Positions 8,056-16,352 of a DNA stretch of 64,000 nt are shown here, one piece after another. The position numbers were made by a program, and so were the translations under genes. Numbering within the stretch: position 1 is the first letter of the stretch; each line of letters begins with the position of its first letter. A model generated the notes under the pieces. That model did no database searches. It saw only the letters and a program-made list of their open reading frames with translations, and was not told where the DNA came from. The stretch is from Alphaproteobacteria bacterium (GTDB taxonomy: Bacteria > Pseudomonadota > Alphaproteobacteria > Micropepsales > Micropepsaceae), in contig WGNJ01000014.1 of the NCBI GenBank assembly GCA_016124635.1, forward strand, positions 91,476-155,475, in the 5' to 3' direction.

Positions 8056-8508
8056 TCAGTCCACGACGTCTTCGGCGACCAAAGACAGTTCGTGGTACCC
8101 GGAGTCCTGAATCTCATCCATCATCTTCATGACGTCGGCGTAGACGACCTTCTGGTCGGCGCGCACGAAGATCTTGCGCTGATAGTCGCCGCCGGTCTTC
8201 TCGTTGAGGACTTGGCGGAAGGTCGCCCAAGTCGCCTCGGTCTCGCCGCCCGACTGCGTGCCGATGAATATCTGTCCCGTGTCCTGCAGCGAGACGAACA
8301 CGGGCTCGATCTGCACCGGTTTCGGCTCGGCATCCGGCGGAGGCAGATCGAGCTTGATGTTCACGGTCGCGAGCGGCGCGGCCACCATGAAGATGATGAG
8401 CAGCACGAGCATCACGTCGACGAACGGCGTGACGTTGATGTCGGCATTGTCGCCGAAGCGCTTCTTGCCGCCGCCGGTGGTTTCGCCTGTGCCTACTGTC
8501 GATGCCAT
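8056..8508 (-). CDS. exbD: ExbD/TolR biopolymer transport protein (copy 2)
   Basis: A 150-residue ExbD with DINVTPFVDVMLVLLIIFMVAAPLA, including the proton-relay Asp, and a periplasmic domain ending DVMKMMDEIQDSGYHELSLVAED. It is more like copy 3 than copy 1 in its C-terminal half. It is the last gene of the exbB-led operon, 40 bases after tonB copy 2, and is followed by a strong hairpin terminator. AAGGATCG upstream of ATG 8508 can serve as ribosome site. Confidence 0.9.
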   Translation of the reverse strand: MASTVGTGETTGGGKKRFGDNADINVTPFVDVMLVLLIIFMVAAPLATVNIKLDLPPPDAEPKPVQIEPVFVSLQDTGQIFIGTQSGGETEATWATFRQVLNEKTGGDYQRKIFVRADQKVVYADVMKMMDEIQDSGYHELSLVAEDVVD

Positions 8509-8548
8509 TGGTCTTCGATCCTTGAGGTTGGCCCCTTAAAGCCCCGCC

Positions 8549-9130
8549 CTATTCGAGTTTGAACGTAACTTCGACGGTCGACTTGATCACGCGTCCGGTT
8601 GCTCGATAACGCCACTTCTTCACCGCGTCCAGCGCCGCCGAGTCGAAGCCGCTGTTGGTCGAACTCACGACCTTTGCGTCTTGCACTATGCCGTCTGGCC
8701 CGATCGTAATCGCGATGCTGACCTTGCCTTCCCGCTCCTGCTCGAGCATGCGTTGCGGGTAGCGCGGCGGCGGCTTCGACACCGGTGTGTCGAGCACCTC
8801 TTTATCCGAAACCATCGTCGTTGCGTCGGCCGTCGACGGCGCCGGCGGCTGCGGCTTCAGCGGTGCCGGCGGCACCTTGACTGGAACCGGCGGCGGCGGC
8901 ACCGGGCGCGGACGGAAGCGAGGCTTTTCCTGGATGACTGTTTCCGGCGGTGGCGGTGGCGGCGGCGGTGGCGGTGGCGGCACCGCGATCACCACGTCTT
9001 CCTTGTGCTGCTTTTCCTCGACCGGGATGATGCCCCACGTCACCGCGACGTAATAAAGCACGGCGGCATGAAAGATCACCGAGAGAACGACGGTGATGAC
9101 GGTCGCTGTCGTATTGCGCTTTTTGTTCAT
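8549..9130 (-). CDS. tonB: TonB family energy transducer (copy 2)
   Basis: A 193-residue TonB. The N-terminal helix VITVVLSVIFHAAVLYYVAVTW carries the SxxxH motif. The periplasmic linker begins with an unbroken run of 12 prolines (coding bases 8945-8980), followed by further PPPPVPVKVPP stretches. The C-terminal domain shows PPPRYPQRMLEQEREGKVSI and ends in KKWRYRATGRVIKSTVEVTFKLE. It sits between exbD copies 2 and 3 in the exbB operon. Compared with copy 1 it has a charged segment (EEKQHKED) right after the membrane helix. Confidence 0.9.
   Translation of the reverse strand: MNKKRNTTATVITVVLSVIFHAAVLYYVAVTWGIIPVEEKQHKEDVVIAVPPPPPPPPPPPPETVIQEKPRFRPRPVPPPPVPVKVPPAPLKPQPPAPSTADATTMVSDKEVLDTPVSKPPPRYPQRMLEQEREGKVSIAITIGPDGIVQDAKVVSSTNSGFDSAALDAVKKWRYRATGRVIKSTVEVTFKLE
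8945..8980 (-). repeat. in-frame CCG/CCA repeat coding 12 consecutive prolines
   Basis: The 36 bases are built only of CCG and CCA codons, giving a poly-proline run in TonB copy 2. Short-period repeats of this type can change length by slippage. In-frame changes would alter the reach of TonB across the periplasm. Confidence 0.8.
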
Positions 9131-9169
9131 GGCGGACCGATCGACCCGTGACCCCGTACTGTAGGCGAC

Positions 9170-9604
9170 TTACTGGCTGCCTTTGTCTTCCGCGACCAAG
9201 GCGATTTGGTAGTAGCCCGTGTCCTGAATGACGTTCATCAGGCGCATCACTTCCTTGTACCGGACCCTTTTGTCGGCGCGGATGTAGATGCGCATGTTGT
9301 AGTTCTGCTGTGTCGCCTCATTGAGGCGCTGACTGAAGTTGCCGTAGTTGACCTGGTTGTTGCCGATGTAGATCTCGCCGCCTTCTTTGAGCGAAACGTA
9401 GATCGGCTTGTCGGTCTTGGCCGGCACCGCGCGCGAGGGAGGCAGCTCCACCTTCACGTCGACCGTCGCCAGCGGCGAGGCCACCATGAAGATGATGAGC
9501 AGCACGAGCATCACGTCCACGAACGGCGTGACGTTGATCTCGCTGTTGTCCGAATAGGACTTCTTTTTCCCTGCGGGGGCTCCCCCGCCGACAGATGCCG
9601 CCAT
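9170..9604 (-). CDS. exbD: ExbD/TolR biopolymer transport protein (copy 3)
   Basis: A 144-residue ExbD directly behind exbB (6-base gap). The membrane helix INVTPFVDVMLVLLIIFMVASPLA keeps the proton-carrying Asp. The periplasmic domain contains INEATQQ-like helices and ends VMRLMNVIQDTGYYQIALVAED. As the exbB-adjacent copy it is the most likely core partner of the ExbB pentamer. The other two copies may form alternative heteromers. Confidence 0.92.
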   Translation of the reverse strand: MAASVGGGAPAGKKKSYSDNSEINVTPFVDVMLVLLIIFMVASPLATVDVKVELPPSRAVPAKTDKPIYVSLKEGGEIYIGNNQVNYGNFSQRLNEATQQNYNMRIYIRADKRVRYKEVMRLMNVIQDTGYYQIALVAEDKGSQ

Positions 9605-9610
9605 TCGCGA

Positions 9611-10543
9611 TCAAGCTCCGTCGAGCTGACGGCCCAGACGCACCAGCACTTCGCTCGCGAAGTTGTCCATGCGCGTCGAGTAGGAGCCGATGCGGCGGGC
9701 GAAGATGTTGTAGAACACCACCGCCGGAACGGCTGCGAAAAGACCGGTACCCGTCGCGAACAGAGCTTCGGCGATGCCAGGCGCCACCACCGCGAGGTTG
9801 GTCGTTTGCTTCTGCGCGATACCGATGAACGAGTTCATGATGCCGTAGACGGTACCGAACAGACCGACGAAGGCCGAGATCGAGCCGACCGTCGCGAAAA
9901 TGCCCATGCCGGTTCCAAGCTCTTCCTGCTGCTCGTTCTGCGCGATCGCCATGCGCTGTGCGATGCGACCCAGGAGATGCTCGCGCTGATCGCCCGAGAG
10001 CTTGCCGGAAGCGGAAAGCTTGATCTCGTCGGCGGCCGCCTGAAGCATCTGCGACAGCGGGTTGTCGCGATAGCTGCGCTGGCCGACCCGGGCCGCGTCT
10101 TCGATCGAGTTCGCGCCGCGGAAGGCTTTGAGGAACGCGTCGGTCTTGCTGTTGAGGCCGGAGAAGTAGGTTAGCTTGGAGAACAACAACGCCCACGTCA
10201 GCACCGATGCGCCGAACAACCAGGCGAGCACGACCTGAACGACGACGGTCGCGTTCATGATCATCGTGACGGGCGTGATCTGGATCTCAGGCTCGGCCGG
10301 CGTTGCGGGCGGCGGTGGCGGCGTGGCGCCGTCGGCCGGAGCGATCGGCAGTCCGTCGGGACCGATTTGCGGCGGAGCCGGTTCGCCGGCATCCGGGGTA
10401 CCTGGCGCCGGTGTTGCCGGTGCGCCTGCTGCAGGTGCAGCGGCTGGAGGCTTTCCGCCTGCGGGCGCCGCCGGTTGCGCGATCGCCGTCGAAACCATCA
10501 TGCCGATGGCCAAAGCGGCCACGACCGAAACGCGCGCGATCAT
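9611..10543 (-). CDS. exbB: ExbB/MotA/TolQ proton channel with signal peptide and Pro/Ala-rich extension
   Basis: A 310-residue inner-membrane proton-channel subunit. ATG 10543 is chosen over the longer frame because AGGGGGACT stands just upstream. The start then yields a clean signal peptide (MIARVSVVAALAIGMMVSTAIAQ). A Pro/Ala/Gly-rich periplasmic stretch of about 70 residues follows. The three MotA/TolQ/ExbB helices come next: near MNATVVVQVVLAWLFGASVL, GIFATVGSISAFVGLFGTVYGIMNSF and FATGTGLFAAVPAVVFYNIFAR. A signal peptide plus low-complexity extension is typical of the long ExbB type. It leads the operon exbB-exbD-tonB-exbD. Confidence 0.93.
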   Translation of the reverse strand: MIARVSVVAALAIGMMVSTAIAQPAAPAGGKPPAAAPAAGAPATPAPGTPDAGEPAPPQIGPDGLPIAPADGATPPPPPATPAEPEIQITPVTMIMNATVVVQVVLAWLFGASVLTWALLFSKLTYFSGLNSKTDAFLKAFRGANSIEDAARVGQRSYRDNPLSQMLQAAADEIKLSASGKLSGDQREHLLGRIAQRMAIAQNEQQEELGTGMGIFATVGSISAFVGLFGTVYGIMNSFIGIAQKQTTNLAVVAPGIAEALFATGTGLFAAVPAVVFYNIFARRIGSYSTRMDNFASEVLVRLGRQLDGA

Positions 10544-11060
10544 TGTAGTCCCCCTGCTTTCAGTTTTACGCATGACCACTTTTGCCTTCCCAATCCTTGC
10601 TACTTCTTACCGGTGCCGCAGCCCTTAAAGAGTCGGTTGGCCTCTAAACTAGTCCCGATCTCCCAGCAAAGCTTTAACCGAAACACCGTTAAGCACGCGG
10701 GGCGCTAAGCCACGCGAGCAAGTAAGACCCTCGATTTTCTTGGTGTGGAAATTATGGCGGCGGAACAGCGGCCAACGCCTGTTAGATCGACCAGGCATCG
10801 AGCCTTGCCCCAACGCTTTTGAACCCCCACCCCGATACTTCCCGCTACCCAGAGTAAATCCGAGAGCGGCCCCAAGACAGGCTTATCTCAAAGTTTGATG
10901 ACACGCGCAAAGAGAAAAATGGCCACTTGTGCGCCTCTCGCCACACCAAGGACCTGGAACGCAACAGTAGTCATTTCGTTCCAAATGCGGCCTCGGAGCA
11001 ATGCTGTTAAGTATCGAATTCCCCCCTCAATTGTAGGGGGTCTGCCTGGGCGCCTTGCCG
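10544..11060. other. 517-base region without a gene
   Basis: No convincing coding frame exists here. The stretch is less GC-rich than its surroundings and should contain the promoter of the exb operon at its left end. One structured element, the GGAAC-N16-CGTT inverted repeat at 10956-10980, stands out. A short rightward open frame (10895-11089, 64 codons) runs into the kinase gene and has no recognisable features. Confidence 0.6.
10956..10980. promoter_or_regulatory. candidate EcfG (general stress sigma factor) promoter, palindromic
   Basis: GGAAC (10956-10960) and CGTT (10977-10980) are separated by 16 bases. This matches the alphaproteobacterial EcfG consensus GGAAC-N16/17-CGTT. The element is symmetric (GGAACG at 10956-10961, CGTTCC at 10977-10982), so it reads as the same consensus on both strands. 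It lies about 410 bases upstream of exbB on the leftward strand. No annotated gene starts shortly after it on either strand, so its target is unclear. Confidence 0.4.
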
Positions 11061-12470
11061 CTAAGTGCGCCCGCTGTCCTCAAACGTGAGCTCGCAGCGT
11101 AGCCCGGGGTTGTTGTCGGACAGTTGAACACTCGCCACATGAAGTCGGGCGATCGCCGCGCAGAGACTGAGCCCAAGTCCGTTGCCAGGCGTCGTGCGGC
11201 TTCTGTCCAATCTAACGAACCTTTGGAATACACGTTCCCGATCGGCGGCTGGCACGCCGGGACCATTGTCGGCAATCGTCACGACAGCGTGGTGTTTGGC
11301 ATCCAAACGAAGGTCGACGGAAATGGTCGTGCCTCGTGGTGTGTGGCGAATTCCGTTTGCGATTAGGTTGGCCACAAGCTGCGTGAGAAGATCTTCATCG
11401 CCGTCGACGACAATGCCCTCGGCGATGTGGGAGAGGATGCGATGCCCGCTCTCTTCCGCAGGAGGCCCATAGGCCCCCGCCACGTTTTGAACGACCGCCG
11501 AAAGGTCGACGCGCACAAAGCTGCCGCGTAGCGCGCCGGCATCGAGTTCCGCTATGCGCAACAAAGCCTCAAACGTCGCAAGGACGCCATCCACCTGTCC
11601 GATCGCAAGTCGCGTGGCGCTCGAATAGTCCGCAGTCGTTCTTGCCGTCTGCTCTGTGGTCTCCAGTCCTTGGCGCAGGTGGGTGAGCGGTGTGCGCAAG
11701 TCGTGCGCAATGTCGACGGACACCTGTTTGAGCGTTTCCATAAGCGAAACGATCCGATCAAGCATCGCATTGATGCTCGTCGCCAAAAGGTCGATCTCAT
11801 CGCCGCGACGGCGGGCCGGAACACGCAGCAAGAGATTTCCGTCCATGATCTCGTTGCAGACGCGTGAGACGCGGTCGAGTCGTCGTCCGAAGGTCCAGCT
11901 CAGCGCAACGCCGCCGACGATGGCCAAAAGGGCGGTCGCTCCCAACCCGATTGCGAAGGCTACGACGAGAAAATCGCTTACGTCGTCGACGCCGTCCGTG
12001 TTTTCACCGACCGACAGCAGAAACTCTCCAGGCAATATGAGTGAGCGAACGCGCACGGCATCCGGCTCGACCCCCGCACTTTCCGGTATCTGAACGTTTG
12101 TCCAACCCGCCGCATGAGGCACGCGCGGACCGGTCCCGGCCATGAGTCGGTCGTCCTTGCTGTAGAGCGAGTAGATGAATTGAGACTTTGCCACCAATCC
12201 TTCGCGCAAGCGGATTTCGTGCGCCACCTCGGTAATGCCGCCCTCCGCCAACTCGGTTCGCAGATCCGCGAGCTCGCTTGAGATTGCTTCGTCGCGCTGC
12301 TTCGTAAGAGAGGCGATCGTGGTGAAACTGACAACGCTGACAAGAATGGCAGACGCTAGCGTGAAAATTGCGCCGTAAAGTATGGCCAGCCGCACTGCAA
12401 GGCTTCGTGGTGGCCGGAGCCATCTGCCGGTTCGAATTTCATCTGATTGCTTAGAGACGCGGGCATCCAT
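11061..12470 (-). CDS. sensor histidine kinase, HAMP-HisKA-HATPase
   Basis: A 469-residue membrane sensor kinase. The first membrane helix is near residues 27-50 (LAILYGAIFTLASAILVSVV), followed by a periplasmic domain of about 110 residues. The second helix is near 168-192 and leads into a HAMP domain (FGRRLDRVSRVCNEIMDGNL). The phosphorylated His is in SVDIAHDLRTPLTHLRQG. The ATPase domain has LIANGIRHTP (N box), DNGPGVP (G1), FVRLDRSR and GNGLGLSLCAA (G2). It pairs with the divergently encoded OmpR-type regulator. The domain order suggests a QseC/PmrB-like kinase, and the signal is unknown. Confidence 0.92.
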   Translation of the reverse strand: MDARVSKQSDEIRTGRWLRPPRSLAVRLAILYGAIFTLASAILVSVVSFTTIASLTKQRDEAISSELADLRTELAEGGITEVAHEIRLREGLVAKSQFIYSLYSKDDRLMAGTGPRVPHAAGWTNVQIPESAGVEPDAVRVRSLILPGEFLLSVGENTDGVDDVSDFLVVAFAIGLGATALLAIVGGVALSWTFGRRLDRVSRVCNEIMDGNLLLRVPARRRGDEIDLLATSINAMLDRIVSLMETLKQVSVDIAHDLRTPLTHLRQGLETTEQTARTTADYSSATRLAIGQVDGVLATFEALLRIAELDAGALRGSFVRVDLSAVVQNVAGAYGPPAEESGHRILSHIAEGIVVDGDEDLLTQLVANLIANGIRHTPRGTTISVDLRLDAKHHAVVTIADNGPGVPAADRERVFQRFVRLDRSRTTPGNGLGLSLCAAIARLHVASVQLSDNNPGLRCELTFEDSGRT

Positions 12471-12513
12471 ATTGGGTGTCTACCGCTCTGCGCGGCTGTC
12501 GCCCAACAATTTC

Positions 12514-12533
12514 GGCTTACAGAATTGTAAGCC
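12514..12533. promoter_or_regulatory. candidate response-regulator operator, GGCTTACA-N4-TGTAAGCC
   Basis: A perfect 8-4-8 inverted repeat (arms 12514-12521 and 12526-12533) lies in the 131-base gap between the divergent kinase and regulator genes. It is the only strong symmetry there. An autoregulatory binding site for the adjacent OmpR-family regulator is the simplest reading. Confidence 0.5.
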
Positions 12534-12601
12534 TATCATTGGTTCATCAGTTTTACGCTTCAAGGGCACCCTGCTCGGCTCTGATCACCACGGTATCAAC
12601 C

Positions 12602-13318
12602 ATGCGCGTTATGCTGATTGAAGACGACAACGAAGCCGCGAAATTCATGGAACGAGGACTGCGTAACGCGGGGCACCAAGTCGATCATGCCGTCGATGGA
12701 GCCGAGGGCCTGGCAATTCTGCTCAAGGGCCGTCACGACGTTGCCATCGTTGATCGCCTGCTCCCGCACCTCGACGGCCTCAGCATCGTTAAGATGCTTC
12801 GCGCCGCCAATCTGGACACGAGAGTGATCTTTGTAACGACGCTTGCTCGAATAGATAATCGCGTCGAGGGTTTGGATGCGGGCGCGGACGACTATCTGAC
12901 AAAGCCGTTTGAAATGGTTGAGCTGGTCGCACGCGTGAACGCCTTAGGACGGCGACACGCACCGCCAAGCCAAACGCCCACCGTTCTGAGAATCCGCGAT
13001 CTCGAACTTGATTTGGTCAAGCGCACGACAACCCGCGGCGGCAAGAATATTCACTTGCAGCCGGTGGAGTTCAAATTGCTGGAAGCGTTGATGCGCCAGG
13101 CCGGTCGGCTGGTGACCCGAACGATGTTGCTGGAGCAGGTATGGAATTTTCGCTTCGATCCGCAGACGACAATTGTCGAAACGCATATCAGTCGCCTGCG
13201 CGCCAAAATAGACAGAGAATTTCCGGTCGCTTTGATCGAGACCATTCACGGCGGCTACTGCATGCGCGATCCCCTCCCGGAGAAAAGTGTCGAAGAATCG
13301 AACGCGGCGCCGGGTTAG
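12602..13318 (+). CDS. OmpR/PhoB family response regulator
   Basis: A 238-residue two-domain regulator. The receiver domain spans about 1-115, with the acidic pocket in MLIEDD, the phospho-acceptor Asp in AIVDRLLPHLDG and the conserved Lys in DDYLTKPF. The C-terminal winged-helix DNA-binding domain shows FKLLEALMRQAGRLVTRTMLLEQVW and VETHISRLRAKID. The start is ATG 12602, where the receiver domain begins. The longer open frame adds an unsupported N-terminus. It is divergent from its kinase and is followed 68 bases later by a COG4705 membrane protein gene, a likely target. Confidence 0.93.
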   Translation: MRVMLIEDDNEAAKFMERGLRNAGHQVDHAVDGAEGLAILLKGRHDVAIVDRLLPHLDGLSIVKMLRAANLDTRVIFVTTLARIDNRVEGLDAGADDYLTKPFEMVELVARVNALGRRHAPPSQTPTVLRIRDLELDLVKRTTTRGGKNIHLQPVEFKLLEALMRQAGRLVTRTMLLEQVWNFRFDPQTTIVETHISRLRAKIDREFPVALIETIHGGYCMRDPLPEKSVEESNAAPG

Positions 13319-13386
13319 GACGCGCGTAACCAGATGGCGTGCATCCGAACACGCCGCTTCCTCCCACATTTCAAAAGGTCATGATC

Positions 13387-14205
13387 ATGCACGACCGACA
13401 GTCGCCGGCCCAGCAAGTGATGAGCAAAGTTCCAGCGGTAACGCTCGGATTCTGGATAATCAAAATCTTGGCCACGACACTCGGCGAGACCGGTGGCGAC
13501 ACCGTCACCATGACCCTCAACTGGGGCTACCTCGCCGGCACGGCTCTATTTTTTCTTCTGCTCGTTGGGCTGGTCGTAATGCAAATCGCAGCGAAGAAAT
13601 TTCATCCTGCGATCTACTGGGTGACGATTGTCGCCTCGACCACTGCAGGCACGACGCTGGCGGACTTCGCAACACGCTCGCTCGGCATAGGGTACATAGG
13701 CGGATCGACTTTGCTCCTCGTTCTGCTGATGTCTTCACTCGCGGTTTGGTATTTGTCCGAGCGAACGATCAACGTCGATACGGTGAGCACGCCGAGGGTG
13801 GAAGCCTTCTATTGGACGGCGATTACGTTCTCGCAGACGTTGGGAACGGCGTTGGGCGATTGGATGGCGGCGGACGCTAGTGATCCTGCGGCCACGACAG
13901 GCGCGCTCGGTCTCGGCTATTTGGGCGGCGCCGCGGTGTTCTCGGCAGCGCTCGTCGCCATCGCGGCGCTTTATTTTTGGACGCGGCTTTCTCGAACGAT
14001 GCTCTTTTGGGCGGCCTTCATCCTAACCAGACCACTCGGCGCGACGCTGGGTGACTTCCTCGACAAACCCGTTGACCACGGCGGCCTGGACTTGAGCCGC
14101 CCAGTGGCATCGCTGGTGATCGCCGCCGTGATGATTGGTTGCATCCTCTTGGTGCCGCAAAGACCGGGGCTCCATCCAACGCAGCCATCCGTCAGACGTG
14201 CGTAG
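13387..14205 (+). CDS. COG4705/DUF347 repeat membrane protein
   Basis: An integral membrane protein of about 272 residues with eight hydrophobic segments. Four internal repeats share a TT/QT-x-G-x-x-x-G/A-D core: KILATTLGETGGD, ASTTAGTTLADFAT, SQTLGTALGDWMA and TRPLGATLGDFLD. This is the signature of the DUF347 repeat family (COG4705), which has no established biochemical role. ATG 13387 is preferred over 13381 because AAAGG lies at suitable distance. It sits between an OmpR-type regulator and a PepSY-domain gene on the same strand. This suggests a small regulon controlled by the two-component system. Confidence 0.82.
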   Translation: MHDRQSPAQQVMSKVPAVTLGFWIIKILATTLGETGGDTVTMTLNWGYLAGTALFFLLLVGLVVMQIAAKKFHPAIYWVTIVASTTAGTTLADFATRSLGIGYIGGSTLLLVLLMSSLAVWYLSERTINVDTVSTPRVEAFYWTAITFSQTLGTALGDWMAADASDPAATTGALGLGYLGGAAVFSAALVAIAALYFWTRLSRTMLFWAAFILTRPLGATLGDFLDKPVDHGGLDLSRPVASLVIAAVMIGCILLVPQRPGLHPTQPSVRRA

Positions 14206-14277
14206 CTGTCTCTTGGAGCAGCTGGAGCCGGCTCCTATTGGCCACCACCTGACGCGTCGGGGCGGAAAGGAAGAGAC

Positions 14278-14601
14278 ATGAACAGAGATAAGGCACGAAC
14301 AAGAGTCGCGGCAGCGCTTTGCGGCTCGATCTTGATATTGGCCTCCGCTGGCGTGGCGCTTGCCTACACGGGTCAGAACCTGGCGCCGTTGGCAAAGGTC
14401 AGCTTGCAGCAAGCGCGGGCAATTGCGCTCAAGGCACGTCCCGGCAAGATCACCGATCAAGAGCTGGAGCGCGAACGCGGCGGGAGCGGCCTCCGCTACT
14501 CGTTCGACATCCGCAAGGATGGCAAGACCTACGAGGTGGGCATCGACGCCGCGTCCGGCGCGGTGCTCGAGAATTTGGCCGAGGGCCCGAATCCTGACTA
14601 G
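14278..14601 (+). CDS. exported PepSY domain protein
   Basis: A 107-residue protein with an N-terminal signal peptide (AALCGSILILASAGVALA) and one PepSY domain (SLQQARAIALKARPGKITDQELERE, then YSFDIRKDGKTYEVGIDAASGAVLE). PepSY proteins are periplasmic or membrane-anchored and are often linked to two-component systems and to inhibition of proteases. AGGAAGA precedes ATG 14278. It is probably cotranscribed with the regulator and the COG4705 gene and may feed back on the sensor. Confidence 0.88.
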   Translation: MNRDKARTRVAAALCGSILILASAGVALAYTGQNLAPLAKVSLQQARAIALKARPGKITDQELERERGGSGLRYSFDIRKDGKTYEVGIDAASGAVLENLAEGPNPD

Positions 14602-14612
14602 CCCACGACCAA

Positions 14613-14650
14613 GGGAGCGGCGCGCTTACGAGAATGTATGCGCCGTTCCC
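14613..14650 (+). terminator. possible terminator hairpin after the PepSY gene
   Basis: GGGAGCGGCGC (14613-14623) pairs with GCGCCGTTCCC (14640-14650), with one G-T pair, around a 16-base loop. Only a weak pyrimidine stretch (CTTCAAT) follows. Confidence 0.4.
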
Positions 14651-14765
14651 CTTCAATAGGTCGCCGCACCTAGCCGACGGCCGCTCTCGCTTACAAATCC
14701 GTATACGCTGGGCATACTGCCGGGCATCCGGCGCACCTTACTGTCCGTCCCGAGTCTGATATTCG

Positions 14766-16352
14766 GTGAACGGACGAGGTTGCGTGAGAGCCAAGATCGG
14801 TCCGTCGACGTTGCGCGACGGCGGGGGCGCAGTGATCTGGGACCGGACTTGGTCCTATAGCCAGATCGTCTGGGCGTTCGTATTTGCAGCGCTCGCCGTG
14901 CGCGTCGTTTGCGCGGCTCTTACGCCGTTGGCGTTCGACGAGGCGCTCTATTGGCGCTACTCGAAGCATTTGGCGGCAGGCTTCCTGGATCATCCGGGGA
15001 TGAACCCGCTGATGATCCGAATCGGCACCTCGCTGTTCGGCGACACGTCGCTTGGCGTCCGCATCATGGCGATTCTTCTCGCGCTGCCCGCAACCTGGGC
15101 CGTTTGGCGCGCGGGTGCGCTCTTGTTCAAGAGCGAACGCATCGGCGCGACGGCCGCGCTCTTCTTCAACCTGACGCTCGTCGTGACGGTCGGTTCGATG
15201 CTGGCCACGTCGGATCAAGTCGTCGTCACCGCGACATGCTTCCTCCTCTTCTTCCTCGCAAAGCTCAACGACACGGATCGGGGCGAGTGGTGGCTTGCGA
15301 TCGGCGCCGCCTTCGGCCTCGGCATGTTCTCCAAGTACACGACGGCATTCTTCGCCGTGAGCATGTTCGCTTGGCTCGTCCTTGTACCCGGGCGGCGAAA
15401 GTGGCTGTTGAGCCCATGGTCGTGGGCCGGGGGTCTTTTGGCCCTGATCATTTTTTCTCCGGTCTTGATTTGGAACGAGCAGCACCACTGGGCGTCGCTC
15501 GTCTACCAGAGCAACCGCATGGTCGTGCACACCTGGACCCTGCGGTATCTGGGTGAGCTCATCGCCTCACAGATCGGCCTCGCGACGCCGCCGGTCTTTG
15601 TGCTCGGTTGCATTGGACTCTTTTGGACCTTGCGCCGATCGACCGAGCCGCGATCCGCGCGCGTACTCGTAGCCGCGATGATCTTACCGATCGTCGCTTA
15701 CTTTGTTTGGCACTCGCTGCACGAGCGTGTGCAGGGCAATTGGCCGGAGCCTCTTTATCCCGCCTTCGCAATCGTCGCGGCGGTCGCCGCCGAGCGAGCA
15801 CGTCATGAAATTGGACCGATGGCGACCCTCGCGCGGTGGTCGGAGCTCAGCGCCATTCCCTTCGGTGTCCTGTTAGCTGGCGCCATCTATGCCCAAGCCC
15901 TGTTTGCGCCGTTGCACCTCGGACCGAAGGATCCCACGGCCCGCATCCTCGGCTTCGGTTGGCGTGCGCTCGCCTCTGAGATCGAGCAAGCGCGCGTCCA
16001 AGCAGGCGCGCAAGCGATCATCACCACCGACTACAAAGCCACCGGTTGGCTGACCTTCTACCTCCCCTCGCCCACGCCCGTCATCGAAATCAACCAGCGC
16101 ATTCGCTGGGCGAACGAACCCGCGCCCGATAAGCGTTTGCTCGCTGGTCCCTTGCTTTATGTCTGCAAGAACGAGTGCCCGGGTTTGAGCAATATCCGGC
16201 AAAAGTTCTCGGCCGTTGCGTTGCTCGACACCTTCACTCGCAGGCGCGGTGCCCTCTCGATCGACAGCTACAGCGTCTATCGCGCAGCGCAGGCCAACGG
16301 CCCCGTGCTCGATGCGATGTATGCCGATCTGCGCGACGGATGGTCCGAATGA
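14766..16352 (+). CDS. GT39-family membrane glycosyltransferase (ArnT-like)
   Basis: A polytopic membrane protein of 528 residues or slightly fewer, with ten or more hydrophobic helices and a soluble C-terminal domain. The motifs LAFDEALYWRYSKHLAAG and FLDHPGMNPLMIRIGT match the first periplasmic loop of GT39/GT83 enzymes of the ArnT/PMT type, with the conserved Asp-Glu pair. Such enzymes move a sugar from a polyprenyl phosphate to an acceptor on the outer face of the inner membrane. The start is uncertain: GTG 14766 is the longest, and GTG 14832 would begin just before the first helix. It leads a coupled operon with GT2, AsnB and GtrA genes. Confidence 0.85.
   Translation: MNGRGCVRAKIGPSTLRDGGGAVIWDRTWSYSQIVWAFVFAALAVRVVCAALTPLAFDEALYWRYSKHLAAGFLDHPGMNPLMIRIGTSLFGDTSLGVRIMAILLALPATWAVWRAGALLFKSERIGATAALFFNLTLVVTVGSMLATSDQVVVTATCFLLFFLAKLNDTDRGEWWLAIGAAFGLGMFSKYTTAFFAVSMFAWLVLVPGRRKWLLSPWSWAGGLLALIIFSPVLIWNEQHHWASLVYQSNRMVVHTWTLRYLGELIASQIGLATPPVFVLGCIGLFWTLRRSTEPRSARVLVAAMILPIVAYFVWHSLHERVQGNWPEPLYPAFAIVAAVAAERARHEIGPMATLARWSELSAIPFGVLLAGAIYAQALFAPLHLGPKDPTARILGFGWRALASEIEQARVQAGAQAIITTDYKATGWLTFYLPSPTPVIEINQRIRWANEPAPDKRLLAGPLLYVCKNECPGLSNIRQKFSAVALLDTFTRRRGALSIDSYSVYRAAQANGPVLDAMYADLRDGWSE

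Noticed and set aside
9206..10174. 322-codon open frame on the + strand opposite exbD/exbB
   Set aside because: It is Arg/His/Asp-rich, has no recognisable domain and lies antisense to clear family genes. High GC suppresses stops in the third frame.
14224..14235. GGAGCCGGCTCC palindrome between the COG4705 and PepSY genes
   Set aside because: A 12-base GC-only palindrome is expected fairly often by chance in this composition, and it lies inside a presumed operon.
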